From: Prescottella agglutinans
GTDB lineage: Bacteria; Actinomycetota; Actinomycetes; Mycobacteriales; Mycobacteriaceae
Assembly: GCF_004011865.1 (NCBI RefSeq)
Contig: NZ_RKLP01000003.1
Coordinates: 1 to 64,000, forward strand
Direction of reading: 5' to 3'
DNA length: 64,000 nucleotides
Positions 43,665 to 52,595 of this stretch are shown here, piece after piece. Within the stretch, counting starts at the first letter, position 1. The number at the start of each line of letters is the position of its first letter. The notes below the pieces were generated by a model. That model made no database searches and was not told the DNA's origin. It saw only the letters and a list, made by a program, of their open reading frames with translations. A program made the position numbers and the translations under genes.

Positions 43665-44821
43665 TGTCGGACCTGTGCCCACCCACCTTCGAGGACCTCG
43701 CCACCCGGCTCGGATTCTCGTGCGAGGAGGCCGGCGGATTCTTCGAACTGCGTAGCCCGACGGCGCTGGAGAACTGGACCCTGCCGGTCCTCGAGCTCAC
43801 CATCGTGCTCGGCTCGGTGCTCGCCCTCGTGTACGCGATCCTGCGGCTGCGCCGGCACGGCGACCCCACCAACCTCGTGCTGTGGTTCGGCGCCACCGCG
43901 TTCCTGTTCGTGATCGAACCGCCCATCTACTTCCCGGCCACGTTCGGCACCGAGGAGTATCTGGGCACGATGTTCGCGCACAACGTGTTCACGGTCGAAT
44001 TCCTGTGGGGCAGACTGCCGCTGTACATCATCGCGATCTATCCGCTGATGGCGACGCTGGCGTTCGAGATCGTCCGGATGCTCGGCGTGTTCCGGCGCTA
44101 CGGGGTGTTCCTCGGCGCGGTGTGCGTCGGCTTCGTCCACCACGCGTTCTACGAGATCTTCGATCAGCTCGGGCCGCAGTTGCGGTGGTGGGAGTGGACG
44201 CTCGACAACAAGGTTAACCTGCCGTTCTTCGACTCGGTGCCGCTGCCGAGCGTGGTGGTGTTCGCCGCGCTGTGGCCGATGTCGCTGGCGCTGTGCGTCC
44301 AGTTCTTCGTCGGGCGCCACGTGGACGGGGGTCGCCACTTCTCCGGGCTCGGATTGGTCTGGCGCACCGTCGTGGTCGGGCTCGTGGCGTCGGTCGGCGT
44401 GTTCGTGCTGCCGCTCCCGGCGACGGTCTTCGGCATGGGCAGCGACACGGCCCGCGGCTTCCTCTACGCGGCGGAACTCGTCGCCGTCACGGTGGTCGCG
44501 ATTCCGCTCCTGGTCAAACAGTGGTCCCGGCTGCGTGCGGGGACGTCCGACGTCCCGGCCTACTCCGACGACTTCGTCCGCGTCTACAGCGTCGTGTACC
44601 TCGTGGTGATGGGTGTGCTGTGGGTGAGCGCGCTGCCCGCCTTCTTCGCCGCCGTCGACGGGGTCACCGACAACGGCGATCCCATCGGCAACCTCTGGTA
44701 CACGATCGCGTGCTTCGCGGTCGCGATCCTGTCGGTGGCCGCCACCTTCACGGTGCCACGGGCCCCGGCGGACGGACCCGACCCGGTCGCCGGGGAGCAC
44801 GCGGTGACGAACCCGGCCTGA
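43664..44821 (+). CDS. Polytopic membrane protein coupled to the hydrolase
   Basis: A 385-residue membrane protein with about nine hydrophobic segments (for example LPVLELTIVLGSVLALVYAI, YIIAIYPLMATLAFEIVRML, TVVVGLVASVGVFVLPLP). Buried polar residues include HHAFYEIFDQLG and EPPIYFPATFG. I recognise no family. Translation is coupled to the PF10118-type gene (TGATG overlap), and a hairpin follows 13 bases after the stop, so these two genes form a closed unit under the divergent TetR. It could be a membrane-bound enzyme or transporter for the same substrate. Confidence 0.72.
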   Translation: MSDLCPPTFEDLATRLGFSCEEAGGFFELRSPTALENWTLPVLELTIVLGSVLALVYAILRLRRHGDPTNLVLWFGATAFLFVIEPPIYFPATFGTEEYLGTMFAHNVFTVEFLWGRLPLYIIAIYPLMATLAFEIVRMLGVFRRYGVFLGAVCVGFVHHAFYEIFDQLGPQLRWWEWTLDNKVNLPFFDSVPLPSVVVFAALWPMSLALCVQFFVGRHVDGGRHFSGLGLVWRTVVVGLVASVGVFVLPLPATVFGMGSDTARGFLYAAELVAVTVVAIPLLVKQWSRLRAGTSDVPAYSDDFVRVYSVVYLVVMGVLWVSALPAFFAAVDGVTDNGDPIGNLWYTIACFAVAILSVAATFTVPRAPADGPDPVAGEHAVTNPA

Positions 44822-44833
44822 CGCCGGGACCGT

Positions 44834-44866
44834 GCGGTGCCGGCCCCGTGCCCGGGCCGGCACCGC
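44834..44866 (+). terminator. Hairpin terminator
   Basis: Perfect 13-base arms GCGGTGCCGGCCC / GGGCCGGCACCGC with a 7-base loop, 13 bases after the membrane-protein stop. Confidence 0.7.
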
Positions 44867-44918
44867 CGTTCGCCTCGAATGCCCCCGGCGGGAGCGACCG
44901 GGGCCTAGCCTGACCGGC

Positions 44919-45758
44919 ATGGCGCTGACACCCGGATCCACTGTGTTCATCACCGGTGCGGCCGCGGGGATCGGCCGGGCAACCGCGCTGGCCTTCGCCG
45001 CCCGCGGCTGTGTCGTCGGTGCCTACGACGTGGACGACGAAGGCCTCGCGTCGCTGCGCGAGGAGATCGTCGCCCGCGGCGGGCGGGCGCGGACGGGCCT
45101 GCTCGACGTCACCGACCTCGACGGCTGGCGCGCGCGGCTGGCGGAGTTCACCACCGACGGCCGTCTCGACGTCCTGGTCAACAACGCCGGGGTGCTGTCG
45201 TCGGGCCCCTTCGAGGACATCCCGGTCGACGCCCACCGGCGGATGCTCGACATCAACGTGGGCGGCACGATCAACGGGTTGCTCGCCGCGTTCCCCTATC
45301 TGAAGCGGACGCCGGGGGCGCAGGTGGTGAACCTGGGATCGGCGTCGGCGATCTACGGTCAGCCCGAACTCGCCACGTACGGCGCCACCAAGTTCGCGGT
45401 GCGCGGACTCACCGAGGCGCTCGACCTCGAGTGGAGCGCGCACGACATCCGGGTGATCGACATGTGGCCGCTGTTCGTGCGCACCGGGATGGTCCGGGGG
45501 ATGTCGACGGGCAGCACCCGCTCGCTCGGCGTCCGGCTCACCGCGCAGGACGTGGCGGACGCGATCGTCGCCGCGACCGGGCACCGGGGCCGCATCCCGA
45601 AGGTGCACTTCGCCGTGGGCGTGCAGGCCCGGGTGCTCGCGGCGGCGGGCGTCACCCCGGCGTGGCTCGCCAGGGCCACGAACCGGCTGCTCAGCCGCGG
45701 CGGGAGAACGCGGTCCGGGGAGGCGACTAGAGTTCAGCGTCGACCTGTCGCCGTGTGA
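44919..45758 (+). CDS. Short-chain dehydrogenase/reductase
   Basis: A 279-residue classical SDR: TGAAAGIGRATALAF cofactor loop, VNNAGVLS, Ser in LGSASAIYG and YGATKFA. After the second strand is YDVDDEG, which favours NAD(H). The C-terminal portion (ATGHRGRIPKVHFAVGVQAR) is of the kind found in membrane-associated SDRs of unknown substrate. It is 97 bases after a terminator, so it has its own promoter, and a short gap separates it from the TrmH-like gene. Confidence 0.85.
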   Translation: MALTPGSTVFITGAAAGIGRATALAFAARGCVVGAYDVDDEGLASLREEIVARGGRARTGLLDVTDLDGWRARLAEFTTDGRLDVLVNNAGVLSSGPFEDIPVDAHRRMLDINVGGTINGLLAAFPYLKRTPGAQVVNLGSASAIYGQPELATYGATKFAVRGLTEALDLEWSAHDIRVIDMWPLFVRTGMVRGMSTGSTRSLGVRLTAQDVADAIVAATGHRGRIPKVHFAVGVQARVLAAAGVTPAWLARATNRLLSRGGRTRSGEATRVQRRPVAV

Positions 45759-45769
45759 AGTGTGGAGGA

Positions 45770-46531
45770 ATGGGCTGTGGCTCCGGGACCGATGCGGGGG
45801 TCGACGCTGTGATCGACCCGAAGATGCATGCGCCGACCCGGGACGACGCGGCCGACGTGGCCCACGCGGACGCCGTCGACGCCCCCGGCCCCACCGAATG
45901 GGGCGAGCACCCGTACGGCGTCGGACCGTGGGTCGACGAACACGGCACGCCGCCGCCCGACGACCCCCGCTACGACCCGCAGCTGCTGGCGGAGGGGGAC
46001 CGTCGCAACGTCGTCGACGCGTACCGCTACTGGACGCGGGAGGCGATCGTCGCCGACATCGACGGCCGACGGCACCCGCTGCACGTCGCGATCGAGAACT
46101 TCGGCCACGACTCCAACATCGGCACGGTCGTGCGGACCGCGAACGCCTTCGCGGCGGCCGCGGTGCACATCGTGGGTCGTCGTCGCTGGAACCGCCGCGG
46201 CGCCATGGTCACCGACCGCTACCAGCACCTGGTCCACCACGCCGATCTCGACGAGCTCGCGGCGTTCGCGCGCGACAACGCGCTGACGGTCGTCGCCGTC
46301 GACAACACGCCGGGATCGGTCCCGATCGAGACGGTGGAGCTGCCGCGCGACTGCCTCCTGCTGTTCGGGCAGGAGGGGCCCGGCGTCACCGAGCAGGGGC
46401 ACGCGGTCGCGTCGATGACGGTGTCGATCGCCCAGTTCGGGTCCACCCGCAGCATCAACGCCGGTGTCGCGGCGGGCATCGCGATGCACGCCTGGGTGCG
46501 GCAACACGCCGATCTCGGCCGCGCCTGGTAG
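45770..46531 (+). CDS. TrmH/SpoU-family RNA 2'-O-methyltransferase
   Basis: A SPOUT methyltransferase of about 250 residues. Motif 1 is NFGHDSNIGTVVRTANAFA, motif 2 LLFGQEGPGVTEQ, and motif 3 SIAQFGSTRSINAGVAAGIA, so the knot and AdoMet site are complete. The N-terminal ~100 residues are extra and acidic. The start is uncertain: the ATG at 45770 sits directly on GGAGGA, an in-frame GTG lies at 45809 with a better-placed GGGGG, and a GTG at 45755 is also open. The family methylates ribose in tRNA or rRNA. The counterpart by position is Mtb Rv0380c. Confidence 0.85.
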   Translation: MGCGSGTDAGVDAVIDPKMHAPTRDDAADVAHADAVDAPGPTEWGEHPYGVGPWVDEHGTPPPDDPRYDPQLLAEGDRRNVVDAYRYWTREAIVADIDGRRHPLHVAIENFGHDSNIGTVVRTANAFAAAAVHIVGRRRWNRRGAMVTDRYQHLVHHADLDELAAFARDNALTVVAVDNTPGSVPIETVELPRDCLLLFGQEGPGVTEQGHAVASMTVSIAQFGSTRSINAGVAAGIAMHAWVRQHADLGRAW

Positions 46532-46565
46532 CGGAAGACTCGGCACCCAGGCAAGATCGGTAGGC

Positions 46566-47687
46566 ATGCAGCGCGAATGGTCTGCCCGAGCGGATGCCGC
46601 CGAGAACGCGGTGATCACTCGGCACATTCGTCGCGTCTGGGGGACGCCCGGCACTGCCCTGGCAGTTGTCGCCTGGCCCGCGGTGCGGCGGGAACGGGTG
46701 TTCGTCAACTGGCACTACTGGTGGCAGGCGAATCTCATCAACTGCACCGTGGACGCCGCGGAACGCAATCCCACCGCGAAACGTCGCCGCCGGCTCGTGA
46801 AACTCATTCGCGGCCACCGGTTCCGCAACATCTCGGGCTGGACCAACAACTACTACGACGACATGGCGTGGCTCGGGATGGCGCTCGAGCGGGCCCAGCG
46901 GATGCAGCTGATCGGGAACCGGAAGGCCCTCGCGGCCCTCGAGGCCCAACTGTTCGACGCGTGGTCGCCGGACGCCGGCGGCGGCATCCCGTGGCGCAAG
47001 CACTCCGACTTCTACAACACCCCGGCGAACGGTCCGGCGGGCGTCGTGCTGGCACGGATCGGGCGGTTGTGGCGCGCACAGGCCATGGCGGATTGGATCG
47101 ACGACACCCTCCGTGACCCGGAGACCGGCCTGATCTTCGACGGCATCCGGCGGGACGGGACCATCGAGCGCAACATCTATTCGTACTGCCAGGGCGTCGT
47201 GCTCGCGCTCGAGACGGAACTCGCGGTCCGGATGGGTGAGGATCGGCACCGCCTGCGGGTGCATCGTCTCGTCGACGCCGTCGACGAGCGGCTCGCGAAG
47301 GGCGGCGTCATCCGCGGCGGTGGCGGCGGCGACGGGGGATTGTTCAACGGCCTGCTCGCCCGACACCTCGCGCTCGTCGCGTTGATGCTGCCCGGCGACG
47401 CCCCGGAGGACGTGCGGGCGCGGCGGATCGCGGCGCAACTGGTGCTCGGTTCGGCCGAAGCGGCGTGGGAGAACCGGCTGCAGGTGGAGGAGCTTCCGCT
47501 GTTCGGGCGGGACTGGAGCCTGCCCGCGCAGCTGCCCGGACTGGGCGGGGAGATCGCGACCGTCTCGGGCGGGTCGGTGCGTCCGTCCGAGATCGCCGAG
47601 CGGGACCTGTCGGTCCAGCTCAGCGGCTGGCTGCTGATGGAGTCGGCCTACCTGGTGTCGGCGGCGGGCTACCCGAAACGTCGGTGA
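46566..47687 (+). CDS. Glycoside hydrolase family 76-like protein
   Basis: A 373-residue (alpha/alpha)6-barrel-type protein. NNYYDDMAWLGMALERA holds the Asp-Asp pair typical of GH76 alpha-1,6-mannanases. Later segments WRKHSDFYNTPANGPAGVVL, NIYSYCQGVVLALE and GGGGDGGLFNGLLARHLAL fit the fold. There is no signal peptide, as in the related Mtb Rv0365c. It may act on mannose polymers such as lipomannan precursors in the cytoplasm, but this is not shown. It is convergent with the DedA gene at 47695. Confidence 0.8.
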   Translation: MQREWSARADAAENAVITRHIRRVWGTPGTALAVVAWPAVRRERVFVNWHYWWQANLINCTVDAAERNPTAKRRRRLVKLIRGHRFRNISGWTNNYYDDMAWLGMALERAQRMQLIGNRKALAALEAQLFDAWSPDAGGGIPWRKHSDFYNTPANGPAGVVLARIGRLWRAQAMADWIDDTLRDPETGLIFDGIRRDGTIERNIYSYCQGVVLALETELAVRMGEDRHRLRVHRLVDAVDERLAKGGVIRGGGGGDGGLFNGLLARHLALVALMLPGDAPEDVRARRIAAQLVLGSAEAAWENRLQVEELPLFGRDWSLPAQLPGLGGEIATVSGGSVRPSEIAERDLSVQLSGWLLMESAYLVSAAGYPKRR

Positions 47688-47694
47688 CCGGCGG

Positions 47695-48357
47695 TCAGTG
47701 GGCGATCTCGTCGACGAGGACGTCCTGCGCCGGCTTCGACATCTCGCGGCGATAGCTGCGCAGGCCCAGCGCGGTACCGACCACCAGCGCCGCCACCATC
47801 ACCCCCAGCACGACGGGCATCAGCCACGGCACCCGCTCGAGCAGCGAGCCGCAGTAGAAGCCGACGAGCAGCAGGACGGGGGCCCACCCGACGGCCCCGA
47901 TGGTGCTCGCGATCGTGAACCGGCGGTGGTCCATGTCGGCGGCACCGGCGACCATCGGGCACAGCGTGCGGACCCACGGAATCCAGCGCGCCACCAGGAC
48001 CGCCCAGAATCCGTGCCGATCGAGCAGCACGTTGACCTTGTGGAGGTTCTTCGTGTTGACGTACTTGCCGTTGCGGCGCGCGACGAGGTGGTGGCCGCTG
48101 CGCTTACCGATCGCGTAACCGACCTGGTTGCCGGCGACGGCCGCCCCGATCGCGCCCGCGGACAGCGCCCACGTGTGTCCGGCACCGGACTCGTGGGTCG
48201 CCATCACGATCCCCGCGGTGACGAGCATCGAGTCGCCCGGCAGGAACAGTCCGACGATGAACGCGCACTCGAGGAAGACGAAGGCGAGCACGACCAGCCA
48301 CACGAGCGCGGGACCGGCGGACTCGAGCGGGCCGAAGGTTCCGGCCGCGAGGGTCAT
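47695..48357 (-). CDS. DedA-family membrane protein (first)
   Basis: A 220-residue DedA/SNARE-associated (PF09335) protein: ECAFIVGLFLPGDSMLVTAG, GNQVGYAIGKRSGH and the signature VARWIPWVRTLCPMVAGAAD. DedA proteins move or flip undecaprenyl phosphate or phosphatidylethanolamine. The ATG at 48357 is preferred; a TTG at 48363 would overlap the upstream stop. It follows another DedA gene directly. A longer loop and different ends show the two are old paralogues. Confidence 0.83.
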   Translation of the reverse strand: MTLAAGTFGPLESAGPALVWLVVLAFVFLECAFIVGLFLPGDSMLVTAGIVMATHESGAGHTWALSAGAIGAAVAGNQVGYAIGKRSGHHLVARRNGKYVNTKNLHKVNVLLDRHGFWAVLVARWIPWVRTLCPMVAGAADMDHRRFTIASTIGAVGWAPVLLLVGFYCGSLLERVPWLMPVVLGVMVAALVVGTALGLRSYRREMSKPAQDVLVDEIAH

Positions 48358-48359
48358 CG

Positions 48360-49097
48360 TCAAGCGGTCGGATCGTTCGGTGTGGTGACGCGTTCGGCGT
48401 TGTCGGCGACCGGGGTCCCGCCCGACTTACGCGAGGCGAGGTACCGCTTGCCGACCTCGACGACGATCGGGATCACCGACACCAGGACGATGAGGATGAA
48501 GATCAGGTCGATGTTGTCGGCGATGAACTGGATCTGGCCGAGGAAATAGCCGAGCAGGGTCACGCCGGCGCCCCACACGATGCCGCCGATGACGTTGTAG
48601 GTGATGAAGACGGAGTACTTCATCTTCGACGCGCCCGCGACCAGCGGCGCGTACGTGCGCACGATCGGAACGAAGCGGGCCAGGAAGATCGTGATGGGGC
48701 CGTGCTTCGCGAAGAACGCCTGTGATTCGTCGATGTAGCTCTTCTTGAACAGCTTGGCGTCGTCGGACTTGAACAGGGCCGCCCCGCCCTTCGTGCCGAT
48801 GAGGTATCCCACCTGGTCGCCGAGGACGGCGGCGATCGGGATGGTCACCATCAGCACCCAGAGCGGGGCGAACGGCTCGACCTCAGCGGACTTGGACGCG
48901 GCGATCAAACCGGCGGTGAACAGCAGCGAATCGCCCGGCAGGAGCGGGAACAGCAGGCCCGATTCGATGAAGACGACTACGAGGAGGCCGATCAGCATCC
49001 ACGCGCCGAACGAGTTCAAGAGATTGACCGGATCGAGGAATCCCGGCAGCAATGCCAGATTTGCGGTCACGGACTCCGAGGCTGCCAGCACATTCAC
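48360..49097 (-). CDS. DedA-family membrane protein (second, Rv0364-like)
   Basis: About 245 residues: FIESGLLFPLLPGDSLLFTA, GDQVGYLIGTKGGAALFK and the signature LARFVPIVRTYAPLVAGASK. From memory it is close to Mtb Rv0364, including FFKK/LFKKSY and WGAGVTLLGYFLG, and it sits beside fba as there. The start is uncertain: GTG codons at 49103, 49097 and 49091 are all possible; 49097 is chosen. It is upstream of and nearly touching the first DedA gene, so both are on one transcript divergent from fba. Confidence 0.85.
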   Translation of the reverse strand: MNVLAASESVTANLALLPGFLDPVNLLNSFGAWMLIGLLVVVFIESGLLFPLLPGDSLLFTAGLIAASKSAEVEPFAPLWVLMVTIPIAAVLGDQVGYLIGTKGGAALFKSDDAKLFKKSYIDESQAFFAKHGPITIFLARFVPIVRTYAPLVAGASKMKYSVFITYNVIGGIVWGAGVTLLGYFLGQIQFIADNIDLIFILIVLVSVIPIVVEVGKRYLASRKSGGTPVADNAERVTTPNDPTA

Positions 49098-49263
49098 GCG
49101 CACCAGAGTACCGGCGGCCGCTGAGAGGTTGCTGAGCCGCGGAGCGCGGCGAGCCGATACCAGGGGAGGCGGTGGCGCGTCCGGGTTGCCATACTGCATA
49201 GACAACCGGCGCGCCGTCACAGTCGGCCGCGCCCCCGAACCCGTCACATGGAGGACAGCCGCC

Positions 49264-50301
49264 GTGCCTATCGCAACTCCCGAGGTCTACGCCGAGATGC
49301 TCGGTCGGGCCAAGGAGCACTCCTTCGCCTTCCCCGCCATCAACTGCACCTCGTCCGAGACCATCAACGCGGCCATCAAGGGCTTCGCGGACGCCGGCAG
49401 CGACGGCATCATCCAGTTCTCGACCGGTGGCGCGGAGTTCGGTTCGGGCCTGGGCGTCAAGGACATGGTGACCGGTGCGGTCGCGCTCGCGGAGTTCGCG
49501 CACGTCGTCGCCGCCAAGTACGACGTCACGATCGCGCTGCACACCGACCACTGCCCCAAGGACAAGCTGGACACCTTCGTCCGCCCGCTGCTCGCGATCT
49601 CGCAGGAGCGCGTGAACGCCGGCCAGAACCCGCTGTTCCAGTCGCACATGTGGGACGGCTCGGCCGTGCCGATCGACGAGAACCTCGCCATCGCGCAGGA
49701 ACTGCTGAAGCTGTCGAAGGCCGCCAACATCATCCTCGAGGTCGAGATCGGCGTCGTCGGCGGTGAAGAGGACGGCGTCGAGGCCGAGATCAACGACAAG
49801 CTGTACACGTCGCGCGAGGACTTCGAGAAGACCGTCGACGCGCTCGGTGTCGGCGAGAACGGCAAGTACCTGCTGGCCGCGACGTTCGGCAACGTCCACG
49901 GCGTCTACAAGCCGGGCAACGTCGTCCTCAAGCCCGAGGTGCTGGCCGAGGGCCAGGCCGCGGCCATCGCCAAGCTGGGTCTGGCGGAGGGCTCCAAGCC
50001 GTTCGACTTCGTCTTCCACGGCGGCTCGGGCTCGCTGAAGTCGGAGATCGAGGACTCGCTGCGCTACGGCGTCGTCAAGATGAACGTCGACACCGACACG
50101 CAGTACGCGTTCTCGCGTCCGATCGCCGGCCACTTCTTCACCAACTACGACGGCGTCCTGAAGGTCGACGGCGAGGTCGGCAACAAGAAGGTCTACGACC
50201 CGCGCAGCTACCTCAAGAAGGCCGAGGCCGGCATGACCGCTCGCGTCATCGAGGCCTGCAACGACCTCAAGTCCGCGGGCCGCTCGGTCTCCGCCGGCTA
50301 G
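49264..50301 (+). CDS. fba: Class II fructose-bisphosphate aldolase
   Basis: A 345-residue zinc-dependent aldolase. Zinc-site and catalytic segments: LHTDHCPKDK (His, Asp), EVEIGVVGGEEDG (Glu), TFGNVHGVYKPGN (His), FVFHGGSGS (His) and KMNVDTDTQYAF. It interconverts fructose-1,6-bisphosphate with the two triose phosphates in glycolysis and gluconeogenesis. The GTG has TGGAGGA upstream. It is monocistronic, and a dispersed palindrome lies 34 bases after the stop. Confidence 0.95.
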   Translation: MPIATPEVYAEMLGRAKEHSFAFPAINCTSSETINAAIKGFADAGSDGIIQFSTGGAEFGSGLGVKDMVTGAVALAEFAHVVAAKYDVTIALHTDHCPKDKLDTFVRPLLAISQERVNAGQNPLFQSHMWDGSAVPIDENLAIAQELLKLSKAANIILEVEIGVVGGEEDGVEAEINDKLYTSREDFEKTVDALGVGENGKYLLAATFGNVHGVYKPGNVVLKPEVLAEGQAAAIAKLGLAEGSKPFDFVFHGGSGSLKSEIEDSLRYGVVKMNVDTDTQYAFSRPIAGHFFTNYDGVLKVDGEVGNKKVYDPRSYLKKAEAGMTARVIEACNDLKSAGRSVSAG

Positions 50302-50335
50302 TCGAGGCCGCCGAGGGTCTCCCTCGCCCTCATCC

Positions 50336-50397
50336 ACGTTTTGCGCACTTGCCGCTGCTTCTCCCGGTCGGGGGACGGCGGTAAGTGCGCAAAACGC
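50336..50397. repeat. Dispersed palindrome, copy 4
   Basis: Arms CGTTTTGCGCACTTGCCGC (50337-50355) and GCGGTAAGTGCGCAAAACG (50378-50396) with one mismatch, loop 22 bases. Both arms carry CCGC/GCGG in place of the TCGC/GCGA of the other copies, so this change was kept in pairing. It lies between convergent fba and the membrane-protein gene. Confidence 0.8.
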
Positions 50398-50407
50398 GTT
50401 TCGGGGG

Positions 50408-50944
50408 CTAGTCGGGGCTGCACACCTTCCAGTCGCCGTCGATGCGCGACAGGTCGAACGTGCGCGGCGAGACGTCCGACGGGTTCGCCTGCGTGTGCGC
50501 GGTGACCTGGACGATCGCCGAGTCCCCGTCGACCTGGATCGAGTCGATGTTCGTGACGACGGGGACGCCGCCGTTGGTCACGGCGTCGCGGTGCACGTCG
50601 GCGAACTCGGCGGGCGGGATGTCGCGGTAGAAGTCGGCGAGGGTTCCGCACGTCGACGACTGCAGTGTCGCCAGGTCGCCCGACTCCAGGGCCGACACGA
50701 ACGTGTCGACGGTGTCGCGTACCTGCGACTCGGTGGCGTTCTCCGCGCCGCCCCGGGCGATGACGAATCCGGCCACACCGAGCGCCGCGAGGACACCGAC
50801 CACCGCGATGGTCGACGCGACCACCCAGCCACGCTTGCCGCCGCGCCGACCACCGGATGCGGGGGCGGGGACGGCCGGTGCGATGCGCTGCGGACCGGCG
50901 CCGGTCGGCGCGGGGTGGGGCTGGCTGTCGTCGATGTCGGGCAC
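50408..50944 (-). CDS. Conserved membrane-anchored protein (Rv0361-like position)
   Basis: A 178-residue bitopic protein: short Pro-rich cytoplasmic N-terminus, one membrane helix (about 40-63, WVVASTIAVVGVLAALGVAG), and an outer domain with VRDTVDTFVSALESGDLATL and two cysteines (in SSTCGTL and KVCSPD). The outer part has the helix-plus-sheet pattern of small NTF2/DUF4878-like lipoprotein domains. The position next to fba and the DUF3151 gene corresponds to Mtb Rv0361. The start is a GTG. Function unknown. Confidence 0.72.
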   Translation of the reverse strand: MPDIDDSQPHPAPTGAGPQRIAPAVPAPASGGRRGGKRGWVVASTIAVVGVLAALGVAGFVIARGGAENATESQVRDTVDTFVSALESGDLATLQSSTCGTLADFYRDIPPAEFADVHRDAVTNGGVPVVTNIDSIQVDGDSAIVQVTAHTQANPSDVSPRTFDLSRIDGDWKVCSPD

Positions 50945-51036
50945 GTGACGCCTCTCGGTGCGGGAGCGGGATCAACTGGTGCGCAGCCTATCGGCCCCTG
51001 CGCGACGGCGGGCACGGTGGACGTAACCTGGACGTC

Positions 51037-51453
51037 ATGACGTCTTTCGGTGATCTTCTCGGCCCGCAGCCCACTCTGCTTCCCGGAGACGAGGATGCGG
51101 AGTCGGCACTGCTGAACCACGAGGACCCGGCGAAGGTCGCCGCCGAGCATCCCACGGCGTCCATCGCGTGGGCGTACCTGGCGGAGGCGGCACTCGAGCA
51201 GGGGCAGACCATCACGGCGTACGCCTACGCCCGCACCGGCTACCACCGCGGTCTCGACCAGTTGCGCCGCAACGGGTGGAAGGGCTTCGGCGCCGTCCCG
51301 TACAGCCACGAGCCGAACCGCGGTTTCCTGCGCTGCGTCGCCGTGCTCGCCAAGGCCGCCCAGGCGATCGGCGAGAACGACGAGTACGCGCGCTGCCTGG
51401 ACCTGCTCGAGGACAGCGACCCTCGGGCCGCCGAAGCACTTGGTCTCGGCTAG
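51037..51453 (+). CDS. DUF3151 family protein
   Basis: A 138-residue conserved actinobacterial protein: SFGDLLGPQPTLLPGDEDAE, ASIAWAYLAEAALEQGQTIT, YAYARTGYHRGLDQLRRNGW and RCLDLLEDSDP. The helical TPR-like look and the location beside fba match DUF3151 (Mtb Rv0360c). No known biochemical role. Its end overlaps the next gene by 14 bases. Confidence 0.87.
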   Translation: MTSFGDLLGPQPTLLPGDEDAESALLNHEDPAKVAAEHPTASIAWAYLAEAALEQGQTITAYAYARTGYHRGLDQLRRNGWKGFGAVPYSHEPNRGFLRCVAVLAKAAQAIGENDEYARCLDLLEDSDPRAAEALGLG

Positions 51454-52585
51454 CCGCTTCGTTCCACGACCGGCAGCGGGCCGGGACCGGATCGCGGCGG
51501 GGATCCGCCGCCTGAAGGTCTCGGCGCTGCCGGTTCTGCAGTGCGGCCTGGCGGCCGGCATCGCGTGGTTCGTCGCGACCTCGATCGTCGGTCACACCCG
51601 CCCGTTCTTCGCGCCCATCGCGGCGGTGGTCTCGCTCGGACTGTCGCTGGGCGCCCGCCTGCGCCGCTCGGTGGAGTTGGTCTGCGGCGTGACGGTCGGC
51701 ATCGGTGTCGGTGATCTGTTGATCTCGGTCATCGGCACCGGCGCCTGGCAGATCACGCTGGTCGTCACGTTGGCGATGGGCACGGCCGTCCTGATCGGTT
51801 CGGGCCCGATCTTCTCGATGCAGGCGGGGACGTCCGCGGTGCTGGTGGCGACGCTGCTGCCACCCGGTGACGTGGCCGGGGTCGAGCGGATGGTCGACGC
51901 GCTCGTCGGTGGCCTCGTCGGTGTCGCCGTCGTCGCGATCGTTCCCACCCATCCGGTGCGCCGGGCCCGGCGCGACGCCGCGGGCATCCTCGCGACCGCG
52001 GCCGAGGTGCTGCAACTCGTGGCCGACGGTCTGATCGAGAACGACCCCAAGCCGATCGAGAAGGCGCTGCGCAAGGCGCGCGCGACGCAGTCGGCGATCG
52101 ATTCCCTGCGCAGCAACCTGTCCGGCGGCAAGGAGATCAGCCGGATCTCCCCCCTGTACTGGGGTAGTCGCGCCCGGTTGGCCCGGCTCACGGCGACGGC
52201 CGACCCGATCGACAACGCGATGCGCAACATTCGCGTGCTGTCGCGCCGGTCGCTCTCGCTGGTGCGCGACGACGAGATCCTCGACCCGCGTCTGGTCGAC
52301 GAGATCGAGAAGCTCTCGCACGCGCTGGACGTGCTGCGGCGGATGATCCTCGCCGAACCGGGGGAGCAGCCGGACCAGGCCGAGGCGGCCCGGGTGCTGC
52401 GGACGGTCTCGTCCGGGATGAAGCCCGAACTGGTCGAGAACGCGGGCATCTCCGCGACGGTGGTGTTCGCGCAGATCCGCTCCCTGATCGTGGACTTGTT
52501 GCAGGTCGCGGGGCTCGGCCGGATATCGGCGATCGCGACGCTGCCCCCGACGGTGCCCAGGCCCGCCTATCGGCCCGACCTCTGA
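51440..52585 (+). CDS. FUSC-family (aromatic acid exporter-like) membrane protein
   Basis: A 381-residue protein. The first 180 residues contain about six membrane segments (ALPVLQCGLAAGIAWFVATS, FFAPIAAVVSLGLSLGARLR, SVELVCGVTVGIGVGDLLIS) as in FUSC/ArAE exporters, then comes a long helical cytoplasmic part. FUSC proteins export aromatic acids, but many actinobacterial ones are untested. I use a TTG at 51440, overlapping the DUF3151 gene in another frame; a start slightly further in is possible. Confidence 0.8.
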   Translation: MVSASRFVPRPAAGRDRIAAGIRRLKVSALPVLQCGLAAGIAWFVATSIVGHTRPFFAPIAAVVSLGLSLGARLRRSVELVCGVTVGIGVGDLLISVIGTGAWQITLVVTLAMGTAVLIGSGPIFSMQAGTSAVLVATLLPPGDVAGVERMVDALVGGLVGVAVVAIVPTHPVRRARRDAAGILATAAEVLQLVADGLIENDPKPIEKALRKARATQSAIDSLRSNLSGGKEISRISPLYWGSRARLARLTATADPIDNAMRNIRVLSRRSLSLVRDDEILDPRLVDEIEKLSHALDVLRRMILAEPGEQPDQAEAARVLRTVSSGMKPELVENAGISATVVFAQIRSLIVDLLQVAGLGRISAIATLPPTVPRPAYRPDL

Positions 52586-52595
52586 CATCTTTCAT

